DNA of 64,000 bases from the NCBI RefSeq assembly GCF_023715485.1, contig NZ_JAMBOF010000015.1:1-64000 (forward strand). Reading direction: 5' to 3'. Positions 16,017 through 25,491 of the stretch are shown one piece after another. The translations under genes were made by a program, and so were the position numbers. The notes below the pieces were generated by a model. That model was not told the DNA's origin. It worked only from the letters and a program-made list of their open reading frames with translations, and made no database searches. Source of the DNA: Mesobacillus subterraneus. Lineage in GTDB: Bacteria > Bacillota > Bacilli > Bacillales > Cytobacillaceae. Positions within the stretch are counted from its first letter, which is position 1. Each line of letters starts with the position of its first letter.

Positions 16017-16964
16017 TTATAGTAAGGCTGCAGCCACCTTCAAACGTTCACGAGCCTCTTTCACCATACGATCAAGTAATTCTTTTACGGTCGGAATATC
16101 TGAAATCAATCCGGATACCTGGCCGCCATTCATGAAGCCACATTCCTCGTTGCCTTCAAGTGCGCCTTTTTTATGTATATCTTCTGTTGTCAGTTCCGCA
16201 AACTCCTCCACCGTTAATCCCTGTTTTTCAGCCTCCAGCAGTTTCCCTGCATATGGAGTATTCAGCAATCTGCGGATCCTGCCGACAGACCTCCCGACAA
16301 TCACCGTTTCATGATCATTGGCCAGCAATAATTTATGCTTGTAAACGTCATGGAATGGTGCTTCCTTTGTCGCTATGAACCTTGTTCCCATCTGCACTCC
16401 ACTTGCACCGAGAGCCAGCATTGCCGCAAGACCTCTGCCATCCCCGATTCCGCCAGCCGCAGCAACAGGTATATTTACTTGTGCGACAATCTGCGGGATC
16501 AATGCGAGAGTGGTAGTTTCCAGATTCGAATTTATACCTGCCGCTTCATACCCTTCAGCTACTAAAATATCTGCCCCTGCTGTTTCTGCTTTCTTCGCCT
16601 GTTTTACAGATGCGACTACTGCAATGACCTTGACTCCCGCTTCGTGCAGCTTTGGAATAAAAGGTGCTGGATTTCCTGCAGATAAAGTAACTGCCGGAAC
16701 CTTGTGCTTTACAGCAAGCTTTAAAATTCCCACCGCATCTGGGGAAACACTTAAAGCAACGTTCAAAGAGAAAGGCATAGAAGTCCTTGATTTGGTTTCA
16801 ATTATTATTTGTTCAACTTCCTCAGCAGGCATCGTCCCGGCACCAATCGTGCCCAACCCTCCGGCTTCGGAAACAGCAGCCGTCAGTACCGCATTACTGA
16901 TATTTCCCATTCCCCCCTGGATGATTGGATATTTTATGCCCAGAACAGAAGTAATTCCATTCAC
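16017..16964 (-). CDS. Nitronate monooxygenase / FabK-like flavoenzyme
   Basis: The 315-residue TIM-barrel FMN protein belongs to the 2-nitropropane dioxygenase/FabK family. Typical features are the N-terminal IIQGGMGNISN motif (near 14-24), GGLGTIGAGTM (34-44), the phosphate-binding AAGGIGDGRGLAAML (near 168-182) and GASGVQMGTRF (near 185-195). Members oxidise alkyl nitronates, reduce enoyl-ACP, or act as NAD(P)H:quinone oxidoreductases, so the substrate cannot be read from sequence. It is a single gene between the ABC transporter promoter and the divergent carbonic-anhydrase-like gene, closed by its own terminator. A role in detoxification or redox support of the island is speculation. Confidence 0.8.
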   Translation of the reverse strand: MNGITSVLGIKYPIIQGGMGNISNAVLTAAVSEAGGLGTIGAGTMPAEEVEQIIIETKSRTSMPFSLNVALSVSPDAVGILKLAVKHKVPAVTLSAGNPAPFIPKLHEAGVKVIAVVASVKQAKKAETAGADILVAEGYEAAGINSNLETTTLALIPQIVAQVNIPVAAAGGIGDGRGLAAMLALGASGVQMGTRFIATKEAPFHDVYKHKLLLANDHETVIVGRSVGRIRRLLNTPYAGKLLEAEKQGLTVEEFAELTTEDIHKKGALEGNEECGFMNGGQVSGLISDIPTVKELLDRMVKEARERLKVAAALL

Positions 16965-17037
16965 AAAAATTCCCCCTTCGTTATAATAATGTTATACTAA
17001 TTTTAAAATTATGACAATTGCGAAAAGGAGTGACAAT

Positions 17038-17559
17038 ATGATTTTAACTTATCTCAATAAAAAGCCTGCGGTCGATGAAACCGTTTTTCAGGCACCAGGA
17101 TGCTTTATCATCGGGGATGTGAAAATTGGCAAGAATTCAAGTGTGTGGTTCAATGCTGTCTTGCGTGGAGATGAAGATACGATTACGATTGGCGAAAGCT
17201 GCAGCATCCAGGATAATGTAACCTGCCATCTTTATGAAGGTTCCCCGCTAGTGATAGAGGATGAAGTCACAGTAGGACATAACGCAATCCTGCATGGCTG
17301 CACGATCAGAAAACGATGCATCATCGGCATGGGCGCCACCATCCTTGATGGTGCGGAAATCGGCGAGGAGTGTATCATCGGGGCCAATACGTTGATTCCA
17401 GCTGGCAAGAAAATCCCGCCACGTTCGCTCGTCGTCGGAGCACCAGGGAAAGTGGTAAGGGAGATTGGGGAAAAGGATTTAGAGCTAATCCAGTTATCAA
17501 TCGATACATATGTCCAAAAAGGCAAGGAATATCGTGAGACATTGAAAGATATTAATTAA
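17038..17559 (+). CDS. Gamma-carbonic anhydrase / PaaY-like protein
   Basis: This left-handed beta-helix hexapeptide-repeat protein of 173 residues has repeated turns such as VWFNAVLRGDED, IGESCSIQDNV and IGMGATILDGAEIG. Histidines in CHLY, GHNAILHGC and their spacing match the zinc site of gamma-class carbonic anhydrases. PaaY of the phenylacetate pathway belongs to the same family and acts as a thioesterase on a pathway dead-end, so here either role is possible. The start at 17038 follows an AAAGGAG site by 7 bp; an in-frame ATG at 17011 has none. It is divergent from the upstream flavoenzyme and shares a bidirectional terminator with the nitroreductase. Confidence 0.85.
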   Translation: MILTYLNKKPAVDETVFQAPGCFIIGDVKIGKNSSVWFNAVLRGDEDTITIGESCSIQDNVTCHLYEGSPLVIEDEVTVGHNAILHGCTIRKRCIIGMGATILDGAEIGEECIIGANTLIPAGKKIPPRSLVVGAPGKVVREIGEKDLELIQLSIDTYVQKGKEYRETLKDIN

Positions 17560-17597
17560 ACGGAAAGAGCTTGGAAAGTACCAAGCTCTTTTCGTTT
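17558..17597. terminator. Bidirectional terminator
   Basis: A long near-perfect hairpin (17558-17574 with 17581-17597) lies between two convergent genes, with A-rich and T-rich flanks on both sides. It should stop both transcripts. Confidence 0.8.
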
Positions 17598-17601
17598 GCG
17601 A

Positions 17602-18276
17602 TCAAACCCACTTTACAATATCGTCCATCGGCCGTCTTGTTTTTGGTTTTGGCTCATTGACTCTGTAGCCAAAAGCGCACATTACTGAAATTCCAAAGTG
17701 GCCATTCTCCAGCAAGCCTTCATCAGCAAGAAGCTGGTTCATTTTATCAAAATTGAAACCCTCAATCGGACAGGAGTCGATGCCGATTTGTGCCGCAGCC
17801 GTCATCATGTTGGCTAAGGCTATGTACGTTTGCTTGCAGGCCCAGTCAAAAAGCGGGCGCTCACCTTCGAGCAGGTTAAAATCAGATTTCTGGAATTCTT
17901 CGATTCTCTCGAGGTATTTAGCCTTGAATTCTTCGGGCAGCTTTTTAACATTTGTAAAATGGTCCTGTAAATAGGCTGAATCATATTTTGTGTCAAGCTT
18001 AGTCCTGGCGAGAATGACTACAAAATGACTTGCTTCCGGAAGCTTGCTAAAAGCTCCCCATGCTGTATTTTTAATTTTTTCCCGCAGTTCGTCACTTTGG
18101 ACAACAAGCAGGCGCCAAGGCTCGAACCCAAATGAACTAGGTGATAATCGGCCTGTTTCTAATATGAAACGGAAATCGTCTTCGGGAATTTTCTTTTCAG
18201 GATCAAATTCCTTTGTGGCATGTCTAAATTGAAAAGCCTCAAGAATTTCTTGTTTTAATGTCTCTTTGTTTAGCAT
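17602..18276 (-). CDS. Nitroreductase family NAD(P)H oxidoreductase
   Basis: This FMN-dependent nitroreductase-like protein has 224 residues. It shows the N-terminal RHATKEFDPEKKIP, the LSPSSFGFEPWRLLVV segment (near 51-66), and a C-terminal MCAFGYRVNEPKPKTRRP (near 195-213) that closes the dimer site. Members reduce quinones, nitroaromatics or flavins. It lies downstream of paaX with its own spacing of about 150 bp, so cotranscription with the paa operon is uncertain because a hairpin lies between them. As PaaE is missing nearby, a role as reductant supplier has to be considered, but this family is not known to reduce the PaaAC diiron centre. Confidence 0.85.
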   Translation of the reverse strand: MLNKETLKQEILEAFQFRHATKEFDPEKKIPEDDFRFILETGRLSPSSFGFEPWRLLVVQSDELREKIKNTAWGAFSKLPEASHFVVILARTKLDTKYDSAYLQDHFTNVKKLPEEFKAKYLERIEEFQKSDFNLLEGERPLFDWACKQTYIALANMMTAAAQIGIDSCPIEGFNFDKMNQLLADEGLLENGHFGISVMCAFGYRVNEPKPKTRRPMDDIVKWV

Positions 18277-18393
18277 CTATCCATCTCTCCTTCCAGGTCT
18301 TTTTTATAACTTATCATATTTCCCTGGAATATTCATGAAAAAGCACTGTTGAACCCTTTTCAATTGCTTATGCTGCATGCTTGTGTTAAAGAA

Positions 18394-18420
18394 GAAAGCC
18401 ATCCAGATCAAGGATGGCTT
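18394..18420 (-). terminator. Terminator after paaX
   Basis: There is an AAGCCATCC / GGATGGCTT hairpin with a 7-nt loop just after the paaX stop; the minus-strand downstream side is T-rich (CTTTCTTCTTT). It probably ends the long paa operon. Confidence 0.65.
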
Positions 18421-18424
18421 CACA

Positions 18425-19348
18425 TTATTCCAAAATATAAGGATGGTCCATTACATTATAATCAACATCTTTATGTTTCATTTCATTTCCCTCTTTAAAG
18501 ACGGACTCAAAGAAACGGGATGCCGGCTCAGCCAATTCCTTATAGTATTCGCTGAATAGCGAGGCTGCATGGCTGCCCAGCCATTTTTCAGGCAGCAGCT
18601 CTTCCGGCAGCCCTGGATCAAAGAAAAGGAACTTCCTGTATTCATGCACAAGCTTCGTCCGCTCGACGAAGCATTCGGCGTCTGACATGCTGCCTTTTTG
18701 AATCTTATTTTTATCAATGATGTATTTTTGGCTGTATTCACTGATGAAATCTTGATATTTTGCGTTAATCTCCTGGAGATCCCAGCTTTTCTCTACAAGT
18801 CTCCGATTCTCATGGGGACCCTTATATTCAGCAACAAAGAAGTCAACATACTGTTCTATCTCGTATTTTTCAATTAAATCATTAACCTGGCGTTCTAGAT
18901 TGTTTGCCGAAACCCAAAAGCTGTTTGACATAGAACCAAAGCCGCTCCATATCAACTCTTTACGCAGTTCATCACGAACATTGCGGATTTCCTCAGGAAT
19001 CGTATACATGAGAATTCTCCACTTTCCGTCCCATTCCTCGGGCTTCAATTTAAAAATACGCTTGCCCGCCTCGGCAATCCTTTTTTGCCCCCTTGGGGTG
19101 AGGGAATAATAGCTCTTGTTTCCAATCTTCTCAGCCTGCACCCATCCTTGTTTATTCATCCTGGAAATCGCTGCCCTTACAGACTGATCGTTGTGCCCGA
19201 ATTCATTCAGCAGCCGAATCAAGCTGCCAATCCATATCTTGCTCCCATAATGGGAGATGTAGTCGCCATATAAGGTAAATATCATTGATCTAGTATTCAA
19301 GCTTCTGTCATCCTCATTCGTTTTTAATGAACGGAATAAATCCGTCAT
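18425..19348 (-). CDS. paaX: PaaX family transcriptional repressor
   Basis: PaaX proteins repress phenylacetate genes and are released by phenylacetyl-CoA. The N-terminal winged helix spans the region from SMIFTLYGDYISHYGSKIWIG to QSVRAAISRMNKQGWV, followed by the PaaX central and C-terminal domains (WDGKWRILMYTIPE near 95; ECFVERTKLVHEYRKFLFFDPGLPEELLP near 216-245). From the ATG at 19348 it has 307 residues, and the distance to the helix-turn-helix agrees with E. coli PaaX. An upstream TTG at 19387 is possible, and neither start has a convincing ribosome binding site. A 12-bp palindrome TAAAATATTTTA (19348-19359) covers the start. It is the last gene of the operon it probably controls. Confidence 0.85.
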   Translation of the reverse strand: MTDLFRSLKTNEDDRSLNTRSMIFTLYGDYISHYGSKIWIGSLIRLLNEFGHNDQSVRAAISRMNKQGWVQAEKIGNKSYYSLTPRGQKRIAEAGKRIFKLKPEEWDGKWRILMYTIPEEIRNVRDELRKELIWSGFGSMSNSFWVSANNLERQVNDLIEKYEIEQYVDFFVAEYKGPHENRRLVEKSWDLQEINAKYQDFISEYSQKYIIDKNKIQKGSMSDAECFVERTKLVHEYRKFLFFDPGLPEELLPEKWLGSHAASLFSEYYKELAEPASRFFESVFKEGNEMKHKDVDYNVMDHPYILE

Positions 19349-19437
19349 AAAATATTTTACAGTATTATCATTATTTTGCAAAAACAATTCGCTTCTATGG
19401 CAAAATCCATAGAGTCGGCACCCTATGGATCATGGTT

Positions 19438-20214
19438 TTATTCAGCTGTAAAAACAGGCTTTCGTTTTTCGCTGAAAGCATTCAGCGCTTCAACACGATC
19501 CTTTGTAGGAATCGTTACCTCATATGCCTTTGATTCAATTGCCAGCCCGGTCTGCAGGTCAGTGCTGCTGCCGTGCTGAATTGCATACTTTGCCTGTATT
19601 ACTGCGATTGGGGCATTCTGAAGAATTTCCTCTGCTAGTTCCTTGCAGGCAGCCATGACGTTTTCTTTTGCTTCGATGGCAGTTAAAATCCCAAGCTCAT
19701 ACGCTTTTTCTGCAGATATTTTTCTCGCCGTAAGGATCAATTCCTTCGCCTTCATCTCGCCGATCAATCTTGAAAGACGCTGTGTTCCTCCTGCACCAGG
19801 AATGATTCCCCAGCTAACCTCCGTCATCCCCATCAAGGCGCTATCCGCAGCAATTTTAAAATCGCATGCGAGCATCAGCTCAAAACCCCCGCCAAAAGCG
19901 AAACCATTAACGGCAGCGATTGTCGGCTGCGGCAATTCAGCAACCGCGCTGAATACGTCGCGGATCTTCTTTACATTCCGACGGACTTCTGTCTCGGTAA
20001 GATGCTTACGCTCTTTTAAATCCGCTCCTGCGCTAAATGCTTTATCTCCAGCACCTGTAAAAATAACCACCCTGACATCCGGATCCGTATGGAGGCTATC
20101 GACTGCATCGCCCAGCTCCTTTAGCGTTTCATAATTGAAGCAGTTCAGTGATTCGGGTCGATCGATTGTTATATAAGCGATATGCTGCTCTTTCTGTAAT
20201 TTGATATATTTCAT
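19438..20214 (-). CDS. Enoyl-CoA hydratase/isomerase, third paa crotonase
   Basis: This crotonase-fold protein of 258 residues has the oxyanion loops [10 protein letters not shown] (near 61-70) and [13 protein letters not shown] (near 103-115), and the [19 protein letters not shown] motif (near 128-146). The Glu in MTEV and Glu-equivalent positions around PGAGG are present, so it is predicted to be an active hydratase. It is one of three crotonases in the operon. PaaF- and PaaG-like ones are encoded upstream, so this may act on the ring-opened intermediate or repeat the PaaF hydration. It is adjacent to paaJ (0-bp gap) and upstream of paaX. Confidence 0.82.
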   Translation of the reverse strand: MKYIKLQKEQHIAYITIDRPESLNCFNYETLKELGDAVDSLHTDPDVRVVIFTGAGDKAFSAGADLKERKHLTETEVRRNVKKIRDVFSAVAELPQPTIAAVNGFAFGGGFELMLACDFKIAADSALMGMTEVSWGIIPGAGGTQRLSRLIGEMKAKELILTARKISAEKAYELGILTAIEAKENVMAACKELAEEILQNAPIAVIQAKYAIQHGSSTDLQTGLAIESKAYEVTIPTKDRVEALNAFSEKRKPVFTAE

Positions 20215-21423
20215 TTACTTCTCTCCTATATTCTCGATAATGGTGGCAATCCCCTGGCCGACACCAACACACATTGTCGCCAGTCCATATTTCGAATTTC
20301 GCTTTTTCATCTCATATAAAAGGGTCGTCAATATCCTTGACCCGCTTGCTCCTAGAGGATGGCCGAATGCAATCGCTCCTCCGTTGACATTCACCTTTGA
20401 TCGATCGAGTCCCAGCTCCTGGATGCAGCCAAGTGACTGGGCAGCGAATGCTTCATTCAATTCGATAAGATCGATGTCAGCAAGAGATAACTCTGACCTT
20501 TTCAATGCTTTTTGAACTGCAAAGACAGGACCCATTCCCATGATTGATGGCTCAAGGCCTGCCGTTGCTGAAACAACATATTTGGCCAGTGGCTTTAAAC
20601 CAAGTTCCGTTGCTTTTTCACGGCTCATCATCAATATTGCCGATGCTCCATCGTTAACACCCGATGCATTGCCAGCTGTAACAGTGCCATCCTTGAAAAG
20701 AGGTTTCAGTTTAGCCAATTTATCGACAGTCGTGCCAGGACGTGGATGTTCGTCACGGTCAATGATCGTTTGATTGCCCTTTTTATCCTCATAAACAACT
20801 GGAACGATTTCGTTTTCAAACCGGCCATCTTCCATTGCCTTTCGTGCTCGCAGCTGGCTTTCTGCGGCGAACTCATCTTGTGCTTCCCTGGAGATGCTAT
20901 ACTTTTTCGCAACGTTCTCTGCAGTCTCTGGCATGCTGTCCGTTCCGTACATTTCCTTCAGCTTATCATTAACAAATCTCCATCCGATCGTTGTATCGAA
21001 CATTTCCATATTTCCGCGTGGAAATTCTGTTTGCGGTTTGGCCATTACAAGTGGTGCTCTTGTCATGCTTTCCGTTCCGCCGGCAATGAAGATATCACCC
21101 TCACCTGCTAAAATTGCTCTTGCCGCATAATTCACTGCATCAAGACCGGAACCACATAGACGATTAATCGTCGTTCCCGCCACCTCGACAGGAAGGCCAG
21201 CCAAAAGGCCGGACATCCTGGCAACATTCCGGTTATCCTCGCCTGCCTGGTTCGCATTTCCTAGGACTACTTCTTCAATTTGAGTCGCTGGTACTCCAGG
21301 ATTCCGCTCGATTATCGCTTTGATCACCAAAGCCCCCAGATCATCGGGACGGATATGGCGCAGGCTGCCGTTATATCTTCCAATTGGAGTCCTGACTGCA
21401 TCTACAATAACAACTTCCTTCAT
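20215..21423 (-). CDS. paaJ: 3-oxoadipyl-CoA / acetyl-CoA thiolase
   Basis: This thiolase of about 402 residues cleaves 3-oxo-5,6-didehydrosuberyl-CoA and 3-oxoadipyl-CoA in the lower phenylacetate pathway. Catalytic residues are visible: the nucleophilic Cys in [12 protein letters not shown] (near 90), the His in [11 protein letters not shown] (near 355) and the second Cys in MCVGVGQG (near 385). The ATG at 21423 lies 7 bp after GGAGG; the ATG two codons earlier abuts that site. It is preceded by paaH with a 12-bp gap. General beta-ketothiolase activity cannot be excluded, but the operon gives the pathway. Confidence 0.88.
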   Translation of the reverse strand: MKEVVIVDAVRTPIGRYNGSLRHIRPDDLGALVIKAIIERNPGVPATQIEEVVLGNANQAGEDNRNVARMSGLLAGLPVEVAGTTINRLCGSGLDAVNYAARAILAGEGDIFIAGGTESMTRAPLVMAKPQTEFPRGNMEMFDTTIGWRFVNDKLKEMYGTDSMPETAENVAKKYSISREAQDEFAAESQLRARKAMEDGRFENEIVPVVYEDKKGNQTIIDRDEHPRPGTTVDKLAKLKPLFKDGTVTAGNASGVNDGASAILMMSREKATELGLKPLAKYVVSATAGLEPSIMGMGPVFAVQKALKRSELSLADIDLIELNEAFAAQSLGCIQELGLDRSKVNVNGGAIAFGHPLGASGSRILTTLLYEMKKRNSKYGLATMCVGVGQGIATIIENIGEK

Positions 21424-21435
21424 AGTCATCCTCCT

Positions 21436-22299
21436 TTACTTAGTGGTCATTGATTCTCTATAGTCGTAGACACCGCGCCCCGTCTTCCTGCCCAGTCGTC
21501 CTGCTTTTACATACTGCTCCAGAAGAGGCGCTGGGCGGTATTTTCCCCCGAGTTTCTCATGAAGGTACTTCAAATTATTCAGCCTTGTATCCAAGCCAAC
21601 CAAATCCCCTAACTCGAATGGTCCCATTGGATAATTAAGGCCGAGTTTAATTGCTTTATCTATTTCTTCTGCCGTGCCAACGCCTTCCTGCAGCATATAA
21701 AATGCTTCATTGCCGACAAGCGCGCTGATCCTGCTTGTCACAAAGCCCGGGAATTCATTGACAATGACAGTTTCCTTGCCCATCCGGATGGCAGCCTGCT
21801 GAATCGCTTCGGCTGTTTCATCACTTGTTTCCAGGCCGCGGATAATTTCGACGAGCGGCATCTTATGGACTGGATTGAAGAAGTGCATTGCGATGACTTT
21901 ATCCGGCCGTTTGGTGAAAGAAGCGATTTCAGTCGGACTCATTGTAGACGTATTGGTAGCAAACAAGCAGTGAGTTGCTGCATGCTGGTCGATGACCTCG
22001 AAGATCGTTTTCTTGATATCAACTTTTTCCGGTACGGCTTCGATGACCAAATCGGCATCCTTAACGTTTTCTGCAAGGAAGTTTGAATAGTTAAGCCGTG
22101 CTTTTGCCGATGCAATGTCGTCTGCGGTTATTTTCCCGCGTGCCAACCCCTTTTCAAAAATGCTATTGATTTCAAGTTCGGCATTTCGGAGCTGTTTTTC
22201 TTCCACATCGATCAATACTGTATCAAATCCGCCTAGACAGCTGACATAGGCAATGCCCCTGCCCATTACACCTGAACCGATTACGACGAGTTTCTTCAT
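21436..22299 (-). CDS. paaH: 3-hydroxyacyl-CoA dehydrogenase
   Basis: This NAD-dependent dehydrogenase of 287 residues oxidises 3-hydroxyadipyl-CoA to 3-oxoadipyl-CoA. It has an N-terminal Rossmann motif VIGSGVMGRGIAYVS (near 5-19), the catalytic His in MHFFNPVHKMPLVEII (near 138-153), and the C-terminal dimerisation domain with GLNYPMGPFELGDLVGLD. Length is standard for the short PaaH/Hbd form. It is in line with paaJ and the aldehyde dehydrogenase in a tight operon. Butyryl-CoA metabolism is an alternative role by sequence alone. Confidence 0.88.
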   Translation of the reverse strand: MKKLVVIGSGVMGRGIAYVSCLGGFDTVLIDVEEKQLRNAELEINSIFEKGLARGKITADDIASAKARLNYSNFLAENVKDADLVIEAVPEKVDIKKTIFEVIDQHAATHCLFATNTSTMSPTEIASFTKRPDKVIAMHFFNPVHKMPLVEIIRGLETSDETAEAIQQAAIRMGKETVIVNEFPGFVTSRISALVGNEAFYMLQEGVGTAEEIDKAIKLGLNYPMGPFELGDLVGLDTRLNNLKYLHEKLGGKYRPAPLLEQYVKAGRLGRKTGRGVYDYRESMTTK

Positions 22300-22367
22300 T
22301 ATATTTGTCCTCCTTTTTCGAAAAACTGAAAGGCGAGCACCCGCAAATGTGAGTGCTCGCCATTTCT

Positions 22368-23885
22368 TTACAAATTAAACGGGTTTAGCGGGCGGCTGCC
22401 GTAGTAAGAGACGATACTCTTTGTTTCTGTATATAAATCAAGTGTTTCGATGCTGAGTTCACGGCCGAAACCAGATTGTTTGTAGCCGCCGAATGGCGTC
22501 CCAGGGAAGGCTGAGAATGGGCAGTTGATCATGACGATACCCGCCTGGATTAGCTTAGACACTCTTGTGGCGCGGCCATAATCCTTCGTCCAGATTGCTG
22601 AACCAAGACCATATTCGCTGTCATTTGCGAGTTTGACAGCTTCCTTTTCATCCTTGAACTTCATCACCACAACGACAGGCCCGAAAATTTCTTCTTTTAC
22701 AGCCTTCATGCTGTGGTTTGTTTCAGCGATAATCGTAGGCTCATACCAATAGCCATTTTCATAGCCTTCAAGGTTTGCAGCCTTTCCGCCTGTTAAAACT
22801 TCTGCTCCGTCTTCCTGGGCAGATTTTACATAACCATCGATTACATTCATCTGATCCTGGCTGATGACTGCCCCCACATGTGTTTCTTTATCAAACGGGT
22901 TGCCAAGCTTCAGCTGCTTTGTTTTTGCAACGAATTTTTCGATGAATTCATGGTACACATTTTCATGGACATACAGTCTTGAGCGAGCTTCACATGATTG
23001 GCCCGTATTATAGAAGATGCCAAACAATGAACCGTCGACGGCAGCATCAATATCGGCATCTTCAAAAATGATGCTCGGCGATTTTCCGCCTAGCTCAAGT
23101 GTCACTCGTTTAAGAGTTTGAGAGGCTCTTGCCATGATATCCTTGCCGATTGGTGTAGAGCCTGTGAAAGCTACTTTGTCTACTTTTTCATGCTCAACAA
23201 GATAGTTTCCAATGACTGAACCTGATCCAGGTATTACGTTTACTACACCCTCAGGAACGCCTGCTTCGATACAGATTTCTCCTAGCACGATTGCTGTCAG
23301 TGGTGTCAATGAAGCTGGTTTTACAATAACCGAACAGCCGACAGCAATAGCCGGAGCAATCTTCCATGCGGCCATCATCATTGGATAGTTCCAAGGAATG
23401 ATCTGGGCACAGACCCCGACTGGCTCTTTTTCAGTGATGTTCTGGAAAGCTCCAGGCATGCTGTTGACAGCGCCGCGGTGGCTGACGATCGCACCTGCGT
23501 AAAACTCGAAGTCTTCGATTGCCTGCATTACCTGCCCCTGGGCTGCAGCAAGAGATTTACCCGTATCGAGAATCTCCAATTCTACCAGTTCATTGAAACG
23601 GGAACGCATGATAGAAGCAATTTTATTTAGCGTACGGGAACGCTTGTTAACTGGGAAATGGCGCCACTTGCCAAAGTCAAATGCATTTCTTGCAGCCTGG
23701 ACTGCCAATTCCGCATCTTCTTTAGAAGCTTTCGCTACAGTTGCAACTTCCTCACCTGTTGCTGGATTGTACACTTTATATGTTTCACCATTTGTGCTGT
23801 CCTGGCGAACGCCATTAATAATTAGCTGATATGTCTCGCGTTTTACTGCCATTGATTCGAATTTTTGTTCTTTAACTGTTGTCAC
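22368..23885 (-). CDS. Aldehyde dehydrogenase of paa operon
   Basis: This NAD(P)-dependent aldehyde dehydrogenase of about 505 residues has EIIPWNYP-like QIIPWNYPMMMAAWK near 160, TLELGGKSP near 262, the catalytic Cys in NTGQSCEARSR near 300 and EIFGPV near 397. In Proteobacteria, PaaZ fuses an aldehyde dehydrogenase to a MaoC hydratase (about 680 residues); here only the dehydrogenase half is present. It may oxidise 3-oxo-5,6-didehydrosuberyl-CoA semialdehyde after a separate hydrolase opens the oxepin ring, or it may be a phenylacetaldehyde dehydrogenase. The GTG at 23885 is chosen: GGAG lies 8 bp upstream, whereas the ATG at 23894 overlaps that site. Confidence 0.83.
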   Translation of the reverse strand: MTTVKEQKFESMAVKRETYQLIINGVRQDSTNGETYKVYNPATGEEVATVAKASKEDAELAVQAARNAFDFGKWRHFPVNKRSRTLNKIASIMRSRFNELVELEILDTGKSLAAAQGQVMQAIEDFEFYAGAIVSHRGAVNSMPGAFQNITEKEPVGVCAQIIPWNYPMMMAAWKIAPAIAVGCSVIVKPASLTPLTAIVLGEICIEAGVPEGVVNVIPGSGSVIGNYLVEHEKVDKVAFTGSTPIGKDIMARASQTLKRVTLELGGKSPSIIFEDADIDAAVDGSLFGIFYNTGQSCEARSRLYVHENVYHEFIEKFVAKTKQLKLGNPFDKETHVGAVISQDQMNVIDGYVKSAQEDGAEVLTGGKAANLEGYENGYWYEPTIIAETNHSMKAVKEEIFGPVVVVMKFKDEKEAVKLANDSEYGLGSAIWTKDYGRATRVSKLIQAGIVMINCPFSAFPGTPFGGYKQSGFGRELSIETLDLYTETKSIVSYYGSRPLNPFNL

Positions 23886-23923
23886 GCGTACCATCTCCTT
23901 TTTTTGTAGTGTGATAGTTTCGT

Positions 23924-24697
23924 TTATTTCCCTTTGAAAACTGGCCTTCTTTTTTCCATGAATGATTGGACGCCTTCTTTATGGTCAGCGGTTTGCCCGG
24001 CAATCCTCTGACTCTGTGCGTCTCTCTCTAGATAGTCTTCAAGATTTGAATGCCAGCTTGCTTTCAGGTTCCTTTTGATCAGGCCGATTGCCTTCGTCGG
24101 CATATTGGCGAGTCTTTCTGCGAATGCTGCCACTTTCTCATCCCATTTATCCATCGGAATGACTTCTGTAACAAGTCCTAGCTCTCTTGCCTTTTCTGCC
24201 GGAACTTTTTCACCAAAAACCGCAAGCTCCATTGCTTTTGCATGTCCGATGATTCTCGGTAGGTAATAGAGGTTACCGGCATCTGGTACTAGACCGACAT
24301 GGATAAAGGCTTCCACAAAGCTCGCTTTTTCAGAAGCAACACGGAAATCACAGGCAAGTGCCAGGCTCATGCCAGCACCGGCGGCAACACCATTCACAGC
24401 CGCGATCACTGGCTTCTCACAGCGATCAAGCTCGAGAAGCATCGGATTATAGCGTTTGCGAAGCACCTCGCCGTGGTCCATGTCATCAGATACACCTGCC
24501 AAATCCTCGCCGGAGCAAAATGCCCGGCCAGCTCCTGTAATGACCAAGGCTCTGACTTCTTTATCCCTTGAAGCATTCTTGATCGCCGTCTGGATTTCCT
24601 TATTCAATTGTTCAGTGAAGGCATTCAATTTATCAGGGCGGTTCAGGGTTATGTAGGCTACCTGATTCCGCACTTCATACAAAACGGTTTCAAACAC
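23924..24697 (-). CDS. paaG: Epoxyphenylacetyl-CoA isomerase
   Basis: This crotonase-fold isomerase of 257 residues converts ring-1,2-epoxyphenylacetyl-CoA to the oxepin and also shifts a double bond in the lower pathway. PaaG hallmarks are visible: FCSGEDLAG (near 61-69), NGVAAGAGMSLALACDFRVAS (near 101-121) and GLVPDAGNLYYLPRIIG (near 134-150), where Asp replaces the hydratase Glu. It is upstream of the aldehyde dehydrogenase and 14 bp downstream of the PaaF-like gene. Confidence is high because the GLVPDAG segment is characteristic. Confidence 0.88.
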   Translation of the reverse strand: MFETVLYEVRNQVAYITLNRPDKLNAFTEQLNKEIQTAIKNASRDKEVRALVITGAGRAFCSGEDLAGVSDDMDHGEVLRKRYNPMLLELDRCEKPVIAAVNGVAAGAGMSLALACDFRVASEKASFVEAFIHVGLVPDAGNLYYLPRIIGHAKAMELAVFGEKVPAEKARELGLVTEVIPMDKWDEKVAAFAERLANMPTKAIGLIKRNLKASWHSNLEDYLERDAQSQRIAGQTADHKEGVQSFMEKRRPVFKGK

Positions 24698-24711
24698 AGC
24701 TATGTACCCCC

Positions 24712-25491
24712 TTATTTCCCTTTAAACTCCGGCTTCCGTTTTTCCTTGAAAGCCCTCATGCCTTCCTTCTGGTCTTCCGTCGCAAAAAGCATATAGAAAT
24801 TTTTGCGTTCATATTGCATGCCTTCATATAATGGATAATCGACCGCTTTCAGGATCGATTCTTTTATAAGCCTGACTGCGACTGGAGCCTGTTTCGCAAT
24901 CGTGCTTGCAAACTTCAGTGTTTCTTCCATCAAGATTTCCTCGGCGAAAGTCGAGTTGATGATTCCATAATGCAAGGCTTCTTTTGCGGAAATACGCTTG
25001 CCGCTCAAAATCCATTCCATCGCCTTCGTTTTGCCCACAAGCTTTGTCAGCCTCTGCGTTCCCCCTGCCCCTGGCATGACGCCAAGACTTACCTCTGGAA
25101 ATCCAAACTCGGCAGTTTCTGCAGCGAACAGCATGTCACAGCAAAGTGCAAGCTCGAATGCTCCGCCTAGCGCAAACCCATGCACCGCACCAATGACCGG
25201 TTTCTTGATCCATGCCAGGCGGTCCCAATCGGTGAATTGATTCAACGTTTCCATGCTGATTGCGTCAGCATCCATCATTTCATCAATATCAGCCCCTGCC
25301 GCGAACGCTCTGCCCTTGCCCGTTAAAACAATGACTTTCACAGCTGGATCCTGGTCATAAGCCTCCATGGCAGAAAGCACTTCCGATACCATTTGCCTGT
25401 TAAGTGCATTCAGAACCTTCGGGCGGTTAAGCTCGACCATCCCGATTTCCCCTGTGACCGACGTTTCGATTAATTCATAGTTTCTACTCAT
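24712..25491 (-). CDS. paaF: Enoyl-CoA hydratase, PaaF-like
   Basis: This crotonase-fold protein of about 259 residues has FAAGADIDEM (near 62-71), VHGFALGGAFELALCCDM (near 101-118) and [19 protein letters not shown] (near 129-147), with both hydratase glutamates in place. It is expected to hydrate 2,3-dehydroadipyl-CoA in the lower phenylacetate pathway. The ATG at 25491 (MSRNYELIE) overlaps the end of the EthD gene by 8 bp, indicating translational coupling. The other crotonase without PaaG features (19438-20214) could exchange roles with it. Confidence 0.82.
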   Translation of the reverse strand: MSRNYELIETSVTGEIGMVELNRPKVLNALNRQMVSEVLSAMEAYDQDPAVKVIVLTGKGRAFAAGADIDEMMDADAISMETLNQFTDWDRLAWIKKPVIGAVHGFALGGAFELALCCDMLFAAETAEFGFPEVSLGVMPGAGGTQRLTKLVGKTKAMEWILSGKRISAKEALHYGIINSTFAEEILMEETLKFASTIAKQAPVAVRLIKESILKAVDYPLYEGMQYERKNFYMLFATEDQKEGMRAFKEKRKPEFKGK

